From contig CAIVCF010000147.1 of the NCBI GenBank assembly GCA_903904335.1, positions 1 to 53,976 of the forward strand: 53,976 nucleotides of DNA, given 5' to 3'. Positions 42,036 through 50,795 of this stretch are shown piece by piece. The notes under the pieces are model-generated. The model searched no databases and was not told where the DNA came from. It worked only from the letters and a program-made list of their open reading frames with translations. The position numbers were made by a program, and so were the translations under genes. The DNA comes from an uncultured Chitinophagaceae bacterium. Lineage in GTDB: Bacteria; Bacteroidota; Bacteroidia; Chitinophagales; Chitinophagaceae. Within the stretch, counting starts at the first letter, position 1. Every line of letters begins with the position of its first letter.

Positions 42036-44168
42036 ATGCAAGTAGAGAAATTTTATTACGACAACAAAATTGTAAAGATGTTTGCCTATGCAACCATGTT
42101 ATGGGGAATCGTAGGAATGTTGGCGGGTTTATTAATTGCAGTGCAGATTTATTTGCCGGCAGCTAATTTCAATTTGCCCTTTACAACTTTCGGACGTGTT
42201 CGTCCGGTACATACCAACGCGGTAATTTTCGCTTTTGTTGGTAACGGTATTTTTATGGGAGTTTATTATTCACTGCAACGCTTGTGTAAAGCAAGAATGT
42301 TCAGCGATGTATTGGGACGAATTCATTTTTGGGTTTGGCAATTGATCATTGTTGCCGCTGCGGTTACTTTATTAGCGGGTTATACAAGTGGTAAAGAATA
42401 TGCAGAATTGGAATGGCCGATTGACATTGTAATCACGCTGGTTTGGGTAGTATTTGGTATTAACATGTTTGGTACCATTATAAAAAGAAGAGAAAGTCAT
42501 TTGTATGTGGCTATCTGGTTCTTTATTGCAACATGGGTTACTGTTGCCATGCTGCATATTGTAAACTCTTTCGAAATCCCATTCAGTTGGATGAAGAGCT
42601 ATAGTTTTTATGCAGGCGTTCAGGATGCATTGGTTCAATGGTGGTATGGGCATAATGCTGTTGCATTCTTTTTAACCACGCCTTATTTGGGATTGATGTA
42701 TTACTTTATTCCTAAAGTTGCAAACAGACCTGTTTACAGTTATCGTTTATCAATTGTGCATTTTTGGGCATTGATATTTTTATATATATGGGCTGGACCA
42801 CACCATTTATTATACACTGCTTTACCCGATTGGGCACAAAGCTTAGGTACGGTTTTCAGCATTATGTTGATTGCACCAAGTTGGGGTGGTATGTTGAATG
42901 GATTATTTACACTTCGCGGTGCATGGGATAAAGTGAGGGAAGAACCCGTATTGAAATTCATGGTGGTGGCTGTTACCTGTTATGGTATGGCAACTTTTGA
43001 AGGACCGATGTTAAGTTTAAAAAGCGTAAATGCTATTTCGCATTTTACAGATTGGACCATTGCACATGTGCACGTGGGTGCATTAGGATGGAATGGCTTC
43101 TTAACTTTTGGAATGTTGTATTGGCTGATTCCAAAAATGTTCAATACACCATTGTATTCTAAAAAATTAGCAACAAATCACTTCTGGATAGGAACCATTG
43201 GTATTGTATTGTATGCGATCCCGATGTATTGGGCAGGTTTTACACAAGCAACTATGTGGAAACAATTTACTGAAGATGGTACTTTGAAATTTCAGTTCCT
43301 TGAAACTGTAACACATATCATTCCGATGTATATCACCAGAAGTATCGGTGGTGCCATTTATTTGGTTGGTGCATTATTGATGATCTATAACCTGATCAAA
43401 ACAATTAAAGCGGGATCATTCATTGCTGATGAAGCAGCCGAAGCAGCGCCTCTGCCAAAAGTGATTGCAACCCATGGCAAACAATATTGGCATCGTTGGA
43501 TCGAAGCAAGACCCATTCAAATGCTGATAGTAAGTTTAGTAATGGTTGCTATCGGCGGGTTAATTGAAATGCTTCCTACTTTTTTGATAAAAAGTAATAT
43601 CCCTACTATATCTTCTGTAAAACCTTACACACCGCTTGAATTACAGGGACGTGATATTTATATACGTGAAGGCTGTTATTTATGCCATTCACAAATGATA
43701 CGCCCTTTCCGTGATGAAGTAGCACGTTATGGTGAATATAGTAAAGCAGGTGAATTTGTGTATGATCATCCATTCCAATGGGGAAGTAAAAGAACAGGCC
43801 CGGATTTAGCACGCATTGGTGGCAAATATCCAGACAGCTGGCATTACAATCACATGTGGGATCCTCGTTCCATGAGTCCGGGTTCGATCATGCCTAACTA
43901 TACTTGGCTATTTGATAATAAGATCGATACAGCCATCACACCGGCAAAGATCAGAGCCATGCAAACATTGGGTGTTCCTTATCCCGAAGGTTATGATAAG
44001 TTAGCAAATGCTGATCTGGTTACACAAGCAGAATCAATCAAAGCAAATCTGAAGAAAGATAAATTAGATACACCTGCCGACAGAGAAATTGTTGCACTGA
44101 TCGCTTACCTGCAAAGAGTAGGGATCGATATTAAAGGACAACAAAAAACAGCAGCGGCTCTCAAATAA
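42036..44168 (+). CDS. ccoNO: Cbb3-type cytochrome c oxidase, fused subunits I and II (CcoN-CcoO)
   Basis: 710 residues. The CcoN part (1-about 500) has 12 membrane spans and the haem/copper histidines: RPVHTNAVIFAFVGNG (low-spin haem), WWYGHNAVAFFLT and AGPHHLLYT (CuB), and HFTDWTIAHVHVGALGWNGF (haem pair). The CcoO part starts after the span at about 490 and has one haem c site, EGCYLCHSQMIRPF, followed by RTGPDLARIGGKYPDSWHYN and a Met ligand region SPGSIMPNYTWL. Such fusion is common in Bacteroidota. It reduces O2 to water with high affinity and pumps protons. No frameshift at the junction. Confidence 0.96.
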   Translation: MQVEKFYYDNKIVKMFAYATMLWGIVGMLAGLLIAVQIYLPAANFNLPFTTFGRVRPVHTNAVIFAFVGNGIFMGVYYSLQRLCKARMFSDVLGRIHFWVWQLIIVAAAVTLLAGYTSGKEYAELEWPIDIVITLVWVVFGINMFGTIIKRRESHLYVAIWFFIATWVTVAMLHIVNSFEIPFSWMKSYSFYAGVQDALVQWWYGHNAVAFFLTTPYLGLMYYFIPKVANRPVYSYRLSIVHFWALIFLYIWAGPHHLLYTALPDWAQSLGTVFSIMLIAPSWGGMLNGLFTLRGAWDKVREEPVLKFMVVAVTCYGMATFEGPMLSLKSVNAISHFTDWTIAHVHVGALGWNGFLTFGMLYWLIPKMFNTPLYSKKLATNHFWIGTIGIVLYAIPMYWAGFTQATMWKQFTEDGTLKFQFLETVTHIIPMYITRSIGGAIYLVGALLMIYNLIKTIKAGSFIADEAAEAAPLPKVIATHGKQYWHRWIEARPIQMLIVSLVMVAIGGLIEMLPTFLIKSNIPTISSVKPYTPLELQGRDIYIREGCYLCHSQMIRPFRDEVARYGEYSKAGEFVYDHPFQWGSKRTGPDLARIGGKYPDSWHYNHMWDPRSMSPGSIMPNYTWLFDNKIDTAITPAKIRAMQTLGVPYPEGYDKLANADLVTQAESIKANLKKDKLDTPADREIVALIAYLQRVGIDIKGQQKTAAALK

Positions 44169-44191
44169 AAATTGATTGTAAACTTATTATT

Positions 44192-44359
44192 ATGAAATCA
44201 AAGTTTGTTGAAACATTAGAAAATACAACAGGTGTAGATATTTATGCACTTATATCGTTGAGCCTTTTCTTTACCATATTTGTTTTGGTGGCTTTATATG
44301 CTTGGAAAGCTGATAAAGATATGATCAACGAAATAAGACAAATACCCCTGGATAACTAA
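44192..44359 (+). CDS. ccoQ: CcoQ-like small subunit of cbb3 oxidase
   Basis: 55 residues: MKSKFVETLENTTGVDIYAL then ISLSLFFTIFVLVALYAWKA, with a polar tail. One membrane helix, conserved position between ccoNO (23 bp) and ccoP (25 bp), and the V-x-x-x-x-A-[WY]-[KR]-x-[DN]-K pattern after the helix support CcoQ, a stabilising subunit. Sequence identity in this family is low, so position is the main evidence. Confidence 0.82.
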   Translation: MKSKFVETLENTTGVDIYALISLSLFFTIFVLVALYAWKADKDMINEIRQIPLDN

Positions 44360-44384
44360 GCACAAACTCTTAAAACATTCAGCA

Positions 44385-45587
44385 ATGAAAAACTTGTTAA
44401 AAAAATATAGCTCGTTAAAATGGAAAGTGATGATCGTAACCGTATTACTTTCTCCCGCAGGTGCTTTTGCTGCAGGACCTCCCGTAGCATCAGAACTTTC
44501 TAACCCGTTAGCAATCGTTTTACTGGTTGTGATCTTCGGATTATTATTGGTAATTGCATTATTGGCTAATATCGTTATCGGTGCAGCGAAATTAAATCTG
44601 CAACGTTTTCTTTCCGAAAAGAAAAAGAACAATACGGTAAGTAAAATACTCAGTATCGTTTTGTTGTGTTGTATTACAGGTGCCGCTTTTGCTGCCGATT
44701 CTCCGGCTGCAACAACTGCCACAACAGACTCATCCATTGCAGGATTATCATCAACATCTTTCTATGCTTTATTAAGTGTGATATTTTTAGAACTCATCAT
44801 TCTACTCACTCTTTTATTTAACCTGAAAAAATTATTACAAAGCGAAAAACTTGCAGCAGCAGTTGAAGGAAGCGAAACTGTGGTTAGTGAAACTGCAGTT
44901 TCAGGATGGTGGGATAAAGTGAACAGTTTTGTTCCGATGAAAGAAGAAGCACAAATTGATCTCGGTCATAATTATGATGGTATCCGAGAATTGGATAATC
45001 GTTTACCACCATGGTGGTTGTATGGTTTTTATGTTTGTATTCTTTTTGCTGCCATTTATTTGTACCGTTATCATGTTGCACATTCAGCACCTCTAAGTGG
45101 CGAAGAATTGAAAATAGAAATGGCAAAAGCTGATGCTGATAAACAAGAATATTTGAAAAGGGCAGGAAACAGTGTTGATGAAAATACAGTGAAACTGTTA
45201 ACTGATCCTAAAGATCTGGAAGCTGCAAAAGCAATATTCACAACAGTTTGTGCTGCTTGTCACAAACCCGATGGTGGTGGGTTAGTTGGCCCTAATTTAA
45301 CTGATGATTATTGGTTGCATGGTGGAAGTATCAAAGATATTTTTACCACAATCAAATACGGTTGGCCGGCAAAAGGTATGCAGAGTTGGAAAGATACTTA
45401 TTCACCATTACAGATTGCGCAATTGGCAAGCTATATAAAATCATTGCGAGGCACTAATCCTGCTAACCCTAAAGAGCCGCAGGGAACTTTATATGTTGAA
45501 GAAAAATCAGGGACTTCAGATTCAACAAAAGCTAAAACAGATTCGTTAAAAACGAATGCCGATAAAAAACCAACAGGAGCAAAATAA
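44385..45587 (+). CDS. ccoP: Cbb3-type oxidase cytochrome c subunit III (CcoP) with extended N-terminus
   Basis: 400 residues. It carries only one haem c motif, TVCAACHKPDGGGLVGPNLT, plus a Met ligand region in GWPAKGMQSWKDTYSPLQIA; two haems are usual in Proteobacteria. The CcoP marker LDNRLPPWWLYGFYVCILFA is at about 207-226. The first 150 residues are extra: hydrophobic runs near 15-30, 42-66, 85-103 and 122-143, two of them ending in A-F-A-A, as if processed membrane segments were joined. The C-terminus ends in a Lys/Ser/Thr-rich tail. It passes electrons from periplasmic donors to CcoO. The role of the extension is unknown. Stop is 2 bp before ccoG. Confidence 0.93.
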   Translation: MKNLLKKYSSLKWKVMIVTVLLSPAGAFAAGPPVASELSNPLAIVLLVVIFGLLLVIALLANIVIGAAKLNLQRFLSEKKKNNTVSKILSIVLLCCITGAAFAADSPAATTATTDSSIAGLSSTSFYALLSVIFLELIILLTLLFNLKKLLQSEKLAAAVEGSETVVSETAVSGWWDKVNSFVPMKEEAQIDLGHNYDGIRELDNRLPPWWLYGFYVCILFAAIYLYRYHVAHSAPLSGEELKIEMAKADADKQEYLKRAGNSVDENTVKLLTDPKDLEAAKAIFTTVCAACHKPDGGGLVGPNLTDDYWLHGGSIKDIFTTIKYGWPAKGMQSWKDTYSPLQIAQLASYIKSLRGTNPANPKEPQGTLYVEEKSGTSDSTKAKTDSLKTNADKKPTGAK

Positions 45588-45589
45588 GA

Positions 45590-47014
45590 ATGAGTAAACC
45601 AACAGAACACATTAATGAACCGATTACCGAAGGAGAGAGTTTCAGAGACAAGATTGCAACAGTTGATGAAACGGGCAAACGCAAATGGGTATTTGCACAT
45701 AAACCCAGCGGTAAATTTTATAGTATCCGTTCCTGGTTAAGTTATTTGTATTTTATTGTGTTCTTTGGTTTGCCTTTTATTGAGATTAACGACAGACCTT
45801 TGTTCTTATTCAATGTACCTGCGGCAAGATTTATTTTATTTGGGAAGGTTTTCTGGCCGCAGGACTTTTTCATTTTCGGGTTGACGATGGTCACATTCGT
45901 CTTCTTTATCATTTTATTTACAGCTGCTTTTGGAAGATTGTTTTGCGGTTGGGCTTGTCCGCAAACCAATTTTATGGAAATGATGTTCCGTAAATTGGAG
46001 TTCTTTATCCTAGGAGATGCTGCTGCACAAAAACAATTGAGGAATGCTGCATGGACAGGTAATAAAATATTCAAAGTTGTAATAAAGAATATTGCTTTTT
46101 ATCTCTTATCATTCATCATCGCCAATTTCTTTCTTGCGTATGTGATAGGGATGAAGCAAGTAATAAAAATCATTACCGAACCTATTAGTGAACATACGAG
46201 TGGATTCACCGCCATCCTTATTTTCAGTGCGGTGTTTTATGCCGTCTATGCTTATTTCAGAGAGCAGGCATGTATTGTCATTTGCCCTTACGGAAGATTA
46301 CAAAGCGTTTTGTTAGACAAGAATTCCATGATCGTGGCGTATGATTATAAAAGAGGAGAGCCACGAGGCAACTTTAAAAAACATGCATCAGAAAATTTAG
46401 GTGACTGTATTGACTGTTTTCAATGTGTAAGAGTTTGCCCAACCGGCATTGATATCCGCAATGGTGTGCAAATGGAATGTGTTGGATGCACTGCATGTAT
46501 TGATGCATGCGATAATGTGATGGATAAAATTGGCAAACCGAGGGGGTTAGTTAGATACGCATCGGAAAATTCAATAGCAAATGGCGAAGGGTTGCGTTTT
46601 ACTGCCAGAATGAAATTATACACAGGGTTATGTTTTGTTGTTCTTACTTTATTAAGCATTTTATTGATCACCAGAAAAGATGTGGATGCAACCATCATGC
46701 GTACTCCGGGCATCTTATTTTTTGAAAGAGGAAAAGACAGTATCGCCAACTTGTATAATATCAAAGTAGTGAATAAAACCATCAAAGAAGTTTTGTTGGT
46801 TGTAAAACTGGAAGATGGAAACGGAAAGATCGAAATTATAGGCAAACCATATATCACTGTTGCAAAAGAAGGACAGGGTTCGGGTTCGTTCTTTGTGGTT
46901 CTTCCCAAAAGCAGGATCCATGAAAGATCGACCCACTTGATATTGGGATTGTATCAGGGTGATGTGAAGATCAGTGATGCAAAAACGAATTTCTTAGGTC
47001 CGGTATCTGAATAA
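45590..47014 (+). CDS. ccoG: Cytochrome c oxidase accessory protein CcoG (FixG/RdxA-like)
   Basis: 474 residues. Five membrane segments in the first 350 residues, FCGWACPQTNFMEMMFR (polyferredoxin-type motif), and two 4Fe-4S motifs, CIDCFQCVRVCPTG and CVGCTACIDAC, around 265-305. The C-terminal Ig-like domain (YNIKVVNKTIKEVLLVVKLE to LGLYQGDVKIS) completes the family. CcoG reduces Cu(II) for delivery to the oxidase CuB site. 2 bp after ccoP and 21 bp before ccoH. Confidence 0.95.
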   Translation: MSKPTEHINEPITEGESFRDKIATVDETGKRKWVFAHKPSGKFYSIRSWLSYLYFIVFFGLPFIEINDRPLFLFNVPAARFILFGKVFWPQDFFIFGLTMVTFVFFIILFTAAFGRLFCGWACPQTNFMEMMFRKLEFFILGDAAAQKQLRNAAWTGNKIFKVVIKNIAFYLLSFIIANFFLAYVIGMKQVIKIITEPISEHTSGFTAILIFSAVFYAVYAYFREQACIVICPYGRLQSVLLDKNSMIVAYDYKRGEPRGNFKKHASENLGDCIDCFQCVRVCPTGIDIRNGVQMECVGCTACIDACDNVMDKIGKPRGLVRYASENSIANGEGLRFTARMKLYTGLCFVVLTLLSILLITRKDVDATIMRTPGILFFERGKDSIANLYNIKVVNKTIKEVLLVVKLEDGNGKIEIIGKPYITVAKEGQGSGSFFVVLPKSRIHERSTHLILGLYQGDVKISDAKTNFLGPVSE

Positions 47015-47035
47015 TTAAACCTTAAAATTTTTATT

Positions 47036-47470
47036 ATGAATTGGGGAAACAAACTAATACTGGTGTTTATTTTATTTGCTGTTTTGATGAGTGTGCTTGT
47101 TTATAAATCTGTGAACACAAGATATGATCTGGTGAGTAAGGATTATTATAAAGACGAGCTGCGCTATCAGGATAAGATAGACGGCATGGCCAATGCGGCT
47201 AAAGTAAGTGATGTGATTGTTTCACAAGATGCAGCTAATGTAGTTGTAGATTTTCCGAAAGAGCTCAACGGTTATAAAACAGAAGGAGAAGCATGGTTTT
47301 ATTGTGCTACTGATGATGTGAAAGATAAAAAAATCACATTACAAGTAGATTCAAACGGAAGACAAACGTTTCCCAAAAATCAATTGTCAAAGACAAATTA
47401 TTTACTGAAACTGAGTTGGAAGATAGGTAACAGTAATTACTTTGCAGAAAAAAGCGTAATCATCAAATAA
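47036..47470 (+). CDS. ccoH: FixH/CcoH family protein
   Basis: 144 residues. One N-terminal membrane helix (LILVFILFAVLMSVLVYKSV) and then NTRYDLVSKDYYKDELRYQD, the FixH signature (LVxxDYYxxEhxYQ). The remaining 100 residues form a periplasmic beta-sandwich. It is needed for cbb3 assembly, with CcoI and CcoG in copper supply. Its TAA shares one base with the next ATG (47470). Confidence 0.93.
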   Translation: MNWGNKLILVFILFAVLMSVLVYKSVNTRYDLVSKDYYKDELRYQDKIDGMANAAKVSDVIVSQDAANVVVDFPKELNGYKTEGEAWFYCATDDVKDKKITLQVDSNGRQTFPKNQLSKTNYLLKLSWKIGNSNYFAEKSVIIK

Positions 47471-48177
47471 TGTATTGGCAGTTATTGATATCAGGAATAG
47501 TATTAGGCATGGTCAGCAGTTTCCATTGTGTGGGAATGTGCGGCCCTATTGCATTTTCTTTGCCACTTCAATATTTACCTGCTACTAAAAAGATTGTCGG
47601 TATTTTATTATACAATGCCGGAAGGGTGATCACTTATTCAATATTAGGATTGGTTTTCGGTTTTATTGGAAGGCAGGTTTATCTCGGCGGGTTTCAGCAA
47701 TGGTTCTCCATTGTTTTAGGTGTTGTCATTTTAATTATTTTAATTCAATCCATCATAAGCAAAAAGTTCCTGCATCTTAATTTTTTGGATAAAACAAATC
47801 TTAAATTACAACTGTTCATCGGAAAGTATATTCAACAAAAACAGTTATACGGCATGTTTTTGATTGGAGCTGCGAACGGCTTGTTGCCTTGCGGTATGGT
47901 TTATTTCGCTATTACCGGTGCATTGGCCACCGGAAGTATTTTAGGTGGTGTTGGGTTTATGGCATCTTATGGCTTGGGCACCATGCCATTAATGGTAATG
48001 CTGTCTTATTTTGGTTTTATGATCAAGATATCTGTCAGGAATACCATGAAAAAAATAATCCCTTATTTTATTGCATCAATAGCTGTACTGTTGATATTGA
48101 GAGGAATGAATCTCGGCATTCCTTACATCAGCCCTTATTTTGAAAATACGGCAGGCAAGGCTGTTTCCTGTCATTAA
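47470..48177 (+). CDS. TauE/SafE-like (UreH/DsbD-type) membrane protein of the cco locus
   Basis: 235 residues, six predicted spans. ISGIVLGMVSSFHCVGMCGP, with the H-C-x-G-M-C-G-P motif, and GAANGLLPCGMVYFAITGAL (LPCG) are the paired cysteine motifs of the UreH-type sulfite-exporter subgroup found at the end of cbb3 gene clusters. A role in copper handling has been proposed for such proteins; for this one it is inference. Start overlaps the ccoH stop by 1 bp. A terminator follows 224 bp later. Confidence 0.88.
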   Translation: MYWQLLISGIVLGMVSSFHCVGMCGPIAFSLPLQYLPATKKIVGILLYNAGRVITYSILGLVFGFIGRQVYLGGFQQWFSIVLGVVILIILIQSIISKKFLHLNFLDKTNLKLQLFIGKYIQQKQLYGMFLIGAANGLLPCGMVYFAITGALATGSILGGVGFMASYGLGTMPLMVMLSYFGFMIKISVRNTMKKIIPYFIASIAVLLILRGMNLGIPYISPYFENTAGKAVSCH

Positions 48178-48216
48178 TGGCATCCTGCGCAGCATTAACA
48201 TTTCTTTCTTAAACCC

Positions 48217-48244
48217 TTGACATTTCTTTCAGTCTTTAATTGTG
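48217..48244 (+). promoter_or_regulatory. Candidate promoter before a possible small transcript
   Basis: TTG at 48217-48219 and TAATTGTG (48237-48244; 7 of 8 positions fit TAnnTTTG when the two free positions are counted) with a 17-bp spacer. It would start a transcript ending at the terminator at 48401-48430. Confidence 0.3.
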
Positions 48245-48253
48245 ACATTTGTA

Positions 48254-48346
48254 ATGCGACAGGCAGCAAAGAAATTGGATGAGGCACTTGATAAGAAATG
48301 TTTAACAATTAAAATAGATCTTCTGGCAAGCCTTTTGCGTAAGTAA
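48254..48346 (+). CDS. Possible 30-residue ORF (doubtful)
   Basis: ATG at 48254 to TAA at 48344-48346: MRQAAKKLDEALDKKCLTIK, then IDLLASLLRK. It is lysine-rich and could form an amphipathic helix. No family recognised. It lies between a weak promoter and a clear terminator, so the region may instead be a small RNA or just the 3' leader of the cco transcript. A 30-codon frame may occur by chance. Confidence 0.25.
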   Translation: MRQAAKKLDEALDKKCLTIKIDLLASLLRK

Positions 48347-48400
48347 TATCAGAAAACAAAAAGATTAAAATTTTTCTCATAAGCAGTTAGTTTTGGTTGC

Positions 48401-48430
48401 GGCCCTGATTTCAATCGGGGCCAATTTTTT
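48401..48430 (+). terminator. Terminator after the cco locus
   Basis: GGCCCTGATT (48401-48410) pairs with AATCGGGGCC (48413-48422) with one G-T pair, followed by AATTTTTTT. The U-tract abuts the VanZ stop codon of the opposite strand. Confidence 0.85.
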
Positions 48431-48816
48431 TACAGGTAGTCAACATCTGCCTTTTTAAACTGCCTCCTCCACCAAACGTAAGCGATCAAACAACCAATTC
48501 CATCGGCGATCATATCATCCACATCACAAGAACGAAAAGGGATACAATATTTCTGCACAAATTCCATTGCAATTCCATATACCAAACCGACAATAGCAAT
48601 GTATGCGATCAAAGAATATTTTCTGTCTGATTTTTTTATGGCGAATGAAAATAAAAAGCAAAGTGTGAAAAACATGATGATATGAACGATCTTATCTGAC
48701 TGATAAAAATCCATCCAGCTAATTTTCGGGATCTTCGTACCCGGAAGTGTCAGTAAAACAAAACTGATGATGAACCAGATAATGCCCGGGATAAAATATA
48801 TAAAACGGGGTTTCAA
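48430..48816 (-). CDS. VanZ family membrane protein
   Basis: 128 residues with four hydrophobic spans (about 6-24, 43-60, 68-86, 104-118). SDKIVHIIMFFTLCFLFSFA and GLVYGIAMEFVQKYCIPFRS, then DVDDMIADGIGCLIAYVWWR, are the VanZ-family pattern: charged residues D-K-x-x-H, an E-x-x-Q segment and D-D-x-x-A-D-x-x-G. The function is not known in Bacteroidota; VanZ itself gives low-level teicoplanin resistance. Lies between two terminators, so it is likely monocistronic. Confidence 0.87.
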   Translation of the reverse strand: MKPRFIYFIPGIIWFIISFVLLTLPGTKIPKISWMDFYQSDKIVHIIMFFTLCFLFSFAIKKSDRKYSLIAYIAIVGLVYGIAMEFVQKYCIPFRSCDVDDMIADGIGCLIAYVWWRRQFKKADVDYL

Positions 48817-48839
48817 ATAAAATATGTTTTAACAAAAAT

Positions 48840-48866
48840 AAGGGAGTTGTTTGTAGCAACTCCCTT
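48840..48866 (-). terminator. Terminator of the sigma/anti-sigma operon
   Basis: Perfect 10-bp stem AAGGGAGTTG (48840-48849) with CAACTCCCTT (48857-48866), loop TTTGTAG, followed on the minus strand by ATTTTTGTT. It lies 100 bp after the anti-sigma stop. Confidence 0.75.
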
Positions 48867-48965
48867 CCATCTGTAAAACCCTGCTATTGAATAGCTCAAT
48901 AATAAATACGGCAATAACTTTTGTTTGGATTGATTTTAATGAAATAAATAGGAAAAATGAAAGGT

Positions 48966-49754
48966 TTATACTTTACCCAGAACATAGATCTGCGTAAGCG
49001 TAGGAGTTGCACTGCCGCCTTTCTTTTCTAACGTGATGGCAAATGCCTGTGCAGCAGGAATATTTTTTAATTTGCAAAGGCCGTTGCAATCTTCCAATAA
49101 ACCTGCATCAACAGGTTTGCCATCTACGATGGCCCATAATTGGTATTGCTGATCTGCATTAGGCTGCGATAGTTTATTCGCTAACAAATAAACATCTTTT
49201 GATTTGCTGTCCCAGAAAACGGTAGCCAGATTATTTTCCTTTCCTGCAACACCTTTCATGGAAACTTTCAACATGGCAGGATCGCTCATCATCTGCATAC
49301 TGTTATACATATCGAGCATCTTGGTTTGATATGTTTTATTGTCTGCAAGAATGCCGTTCTTTTCTGATAACAAAGCAACATATTTATCATTCACATTATT
49401 GAACTGTTTGAAAAAATAAATATTCAAGGCAGAACTTGCCAATAATAAAATGATGGATGCAGCAGCAAGATATTTTACCCAAACCGAACTTTGTAGCGGA
49501 ATAGTTTTAGCAGTTGATTGTTCGGCAAATTCATTTTTTAATTGCGCGAATAGTTTTTCCTTCACTTCAGTTTTAGGGGCAACAGCATTTGACAAAGCAG
49601 ATCTTTCCAATGAAGCTTCAAATGCAGTAACAGCCTGTTTGATCTCAGGGTATTGATTCATCAGCTGCTCTAATTGGGCAGATTCTTGTGTATCGGTCAT
49701 GCCTAAAACATAACTTTCAATCACACCACTTTCTATATATGCCAGTACATCCAA
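48966..49754 (-). CDS. RskA-type anti-sigma factor
   Basis: 262 residues. N-terminal cytosolic part about 1-95 with MDVLAYIESGVIESYVLGMT (the Y-V-L-G motif of zinc-free anti-sigma domains), one membrane helix (YLAAASIILLLASSALNIYF), a coiled segment with NDKYVALLSEKNGILADNKT, and a C-terminal RskA domain (ATVFWDSKSKDVYLLANKLS, QYQLWAIVDGKPVDAGLLED). It holds the ECF sigma factor inactive until a periplasmic signal. It begins 4 bp after the sigma gene. Confidence 0.93.
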   Translation of the reverse strand: MDVLAYIESGVIESYVLGMTDTQESAQLEQLMNQYPEIKQAVTAFEASLERSALSNAVAPKTEVKEKLFAQLKNEFAEQSTAKTIPLQSSVWVKYLAAASIILLLASSALNIYFFKQFNNVNDKYVALLSEKNGILADNKTYQTKMLDMYNSMQMMSDPAMLKVSMKGVAGKENNLATVFWDSKSKDVYLLANKLSQPNADQQYQLWAIVDGKPVDAGLLEDCNGLCKLKNIPAAQAFAITLEKKGGSATPTLTQIYVLGKV

Positions 49755-49758
49755 TTTA

Positions 49759-50301
49759 TCAAGGTTTAATGATTTGTCTGAGTTGTGTTAAAGCTGTTCG
49801 TAATCTCGTTTTCACAGTTCCCAAAGGGATATCCAACAGTTTGGAAATTTCATCTTGTGTGTATCCCTGAAAATAAGATAAGTCCACTAAAACTTTATAT
49901 TCATCCTTTAAGCTGTGCACAATTTTTTTTAATCCGATCTGATCTGTTTGCTGTTGTGTGCTTCCTGCCTTTTCATATACGCCTTCTGTCAATTCCCGGT
50001 TTTGCAGGTTGTTCTGGTAATTCTTGCTTCTTACCGTATCGATAGATGCGTTTCTTGCGATGTTCAGCATCCAGGTAAACAATCTGCCTTTTGTTTCATC
50101 ATAAGTTTCTATCTGCTTCCAGATCTTCACAAATACTTCCTGCAATACATCGCCTGCAAGGTCATTGTCCGGTACGATATTCAGTATCACTGCATTCAAT
50201 GCACCTGAATAATTATCATACAAATAACTGAAAGCAGTTTGCTGGCGTTGCTTCAATAACATCACCAGCTCATATTCGCTGTATTTTTTTACTGCTTCCA
50301 A
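49759..50301 (-). CDS. ECF-type RNA polymerase sigma factor
   Basis: 180 residues. Region 2 (FSYLYDNYSGALNAVILNIV, AGDVLQEVFVKIWKQIETYD, RLFTWMLNIARNASIDTVRS) and region 4 (LKDEYKVLVDLSYFQGYTQD then EISKLLDIPLGTVKTRLRTA), as in SigK-like ECF factors that pair with RskA-type anti-sigma proteins. Initiates transcription of a stress or envelope regulon. With the anti-sigma gene 4 bp downstream it forms a two-gene operon, ended by the hairpin at 48840. Confidence 0.95.
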   Translation of the reverse strand: MEAVKKYSEYELVMLLKQRQQTAFSYLYDNYSGALNAVILNIVPDNDLAGDVLQEVFVKIWKQIETYDETKGRLFTWMLNIARNASIDTVRSKNYQNNLQNRELTEGVYEKAGSTQQQTDQIGLKKIVHSLKDEYKVLVDLSYFQGYTQDEISKLLDIPLGTVKTRLRTALTQLRQIIKP

Positions 50302-50354
50302 TACGGATTTATGTTAATGATTCAGATGGTTACAACTATATACGTAACAAAAAG

Positions 50355-50380
50355 AAATCCGGTTTTAATGAACCAGATTT
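50355..50380 (-). terminator. Probable terminator overlapping the gcvH stop
   Basis: AAATCCGGTT (50355-50364) pairs with AACCAGATTT (50371-50380), one mismatch, loop TTAATG. On the minus strand it is followed by CTTTTTG. The gcvH stop (50365-50367) lies in the loop, so the stem overlaps the last codons. Confidence 0.55.
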
Positions 50381-50742
50381 TGATAAGCTGCAGCATCCAA
50401 TAATGCTTCCACCTCTTTCGGGTCAGTTACTTCTAATTTAATCATCCAACCACCAACATAAGGATCATTGTTCACCAACTCCGGCTGCTTTTCCAATGCT
50501 GTATTGAATTCTAAGATTTTTCCGGCTACGGGCAGGAAAAGATCGCTCACTGTTTTCACAGCTTCCACTGTTCCGAAAACAGTTTCGGCAGCTAAAGTTT
50601 GACCAACTGTGCCAATTTCAACATAAACAATATCGCCCAATTCGCTTTGTGCAAAATCAGTGATACCAATGGTGGCAATATTGCCTTCGATGCTGATCCA
50701 TTCGTGATCTTTTGTGTAACGGAGGTTGGAAGGAAAATTCAT
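50365..50742 (-). CDS. gcvH: Glycine cleavage system H protein
   Basis: 125 residues, normal length. [20 protein letters not shown] is the N-terminal signature, [15 protein letters not shown] holds the lipoylated Lys, and [17 protein letters not shown] completes the barrel. The lipoyl arm carries the aminomethyl group between GcvP, GcvT and the dihydrolipoyl dehydrogenase. The other gcv genes are not in this window. Followed by a probable terminator. Confidence 0.97.
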   Translation of the reverse strand: MNFPSNLRYTKDHEWISIEGNIATIGITDFAQSELGDIVYVEIGTVGQTLAAETVFGTVEAVKTVSDLFLPVAGKILEFNTALEKQPELVNNDPYVGGWMIKLEVTDPKEVEALLDAAAYQNLVH

Positions 50743-50795
50743 TGTGATTTATTTTTTTGAATTACAAATATGAAAACAAATTTTAAGTATACATA

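Noticed and set aside
44294-44737. 147-codon minus-strand frame
   Set aside because: Antisense to ccoQ and the ccoP N-terminus; low complexity and no family features.
46420-46908. 162-codon frame on the minus strand
   Set aside because: Antisense to ccoG, covering its ferredoxin motifs.
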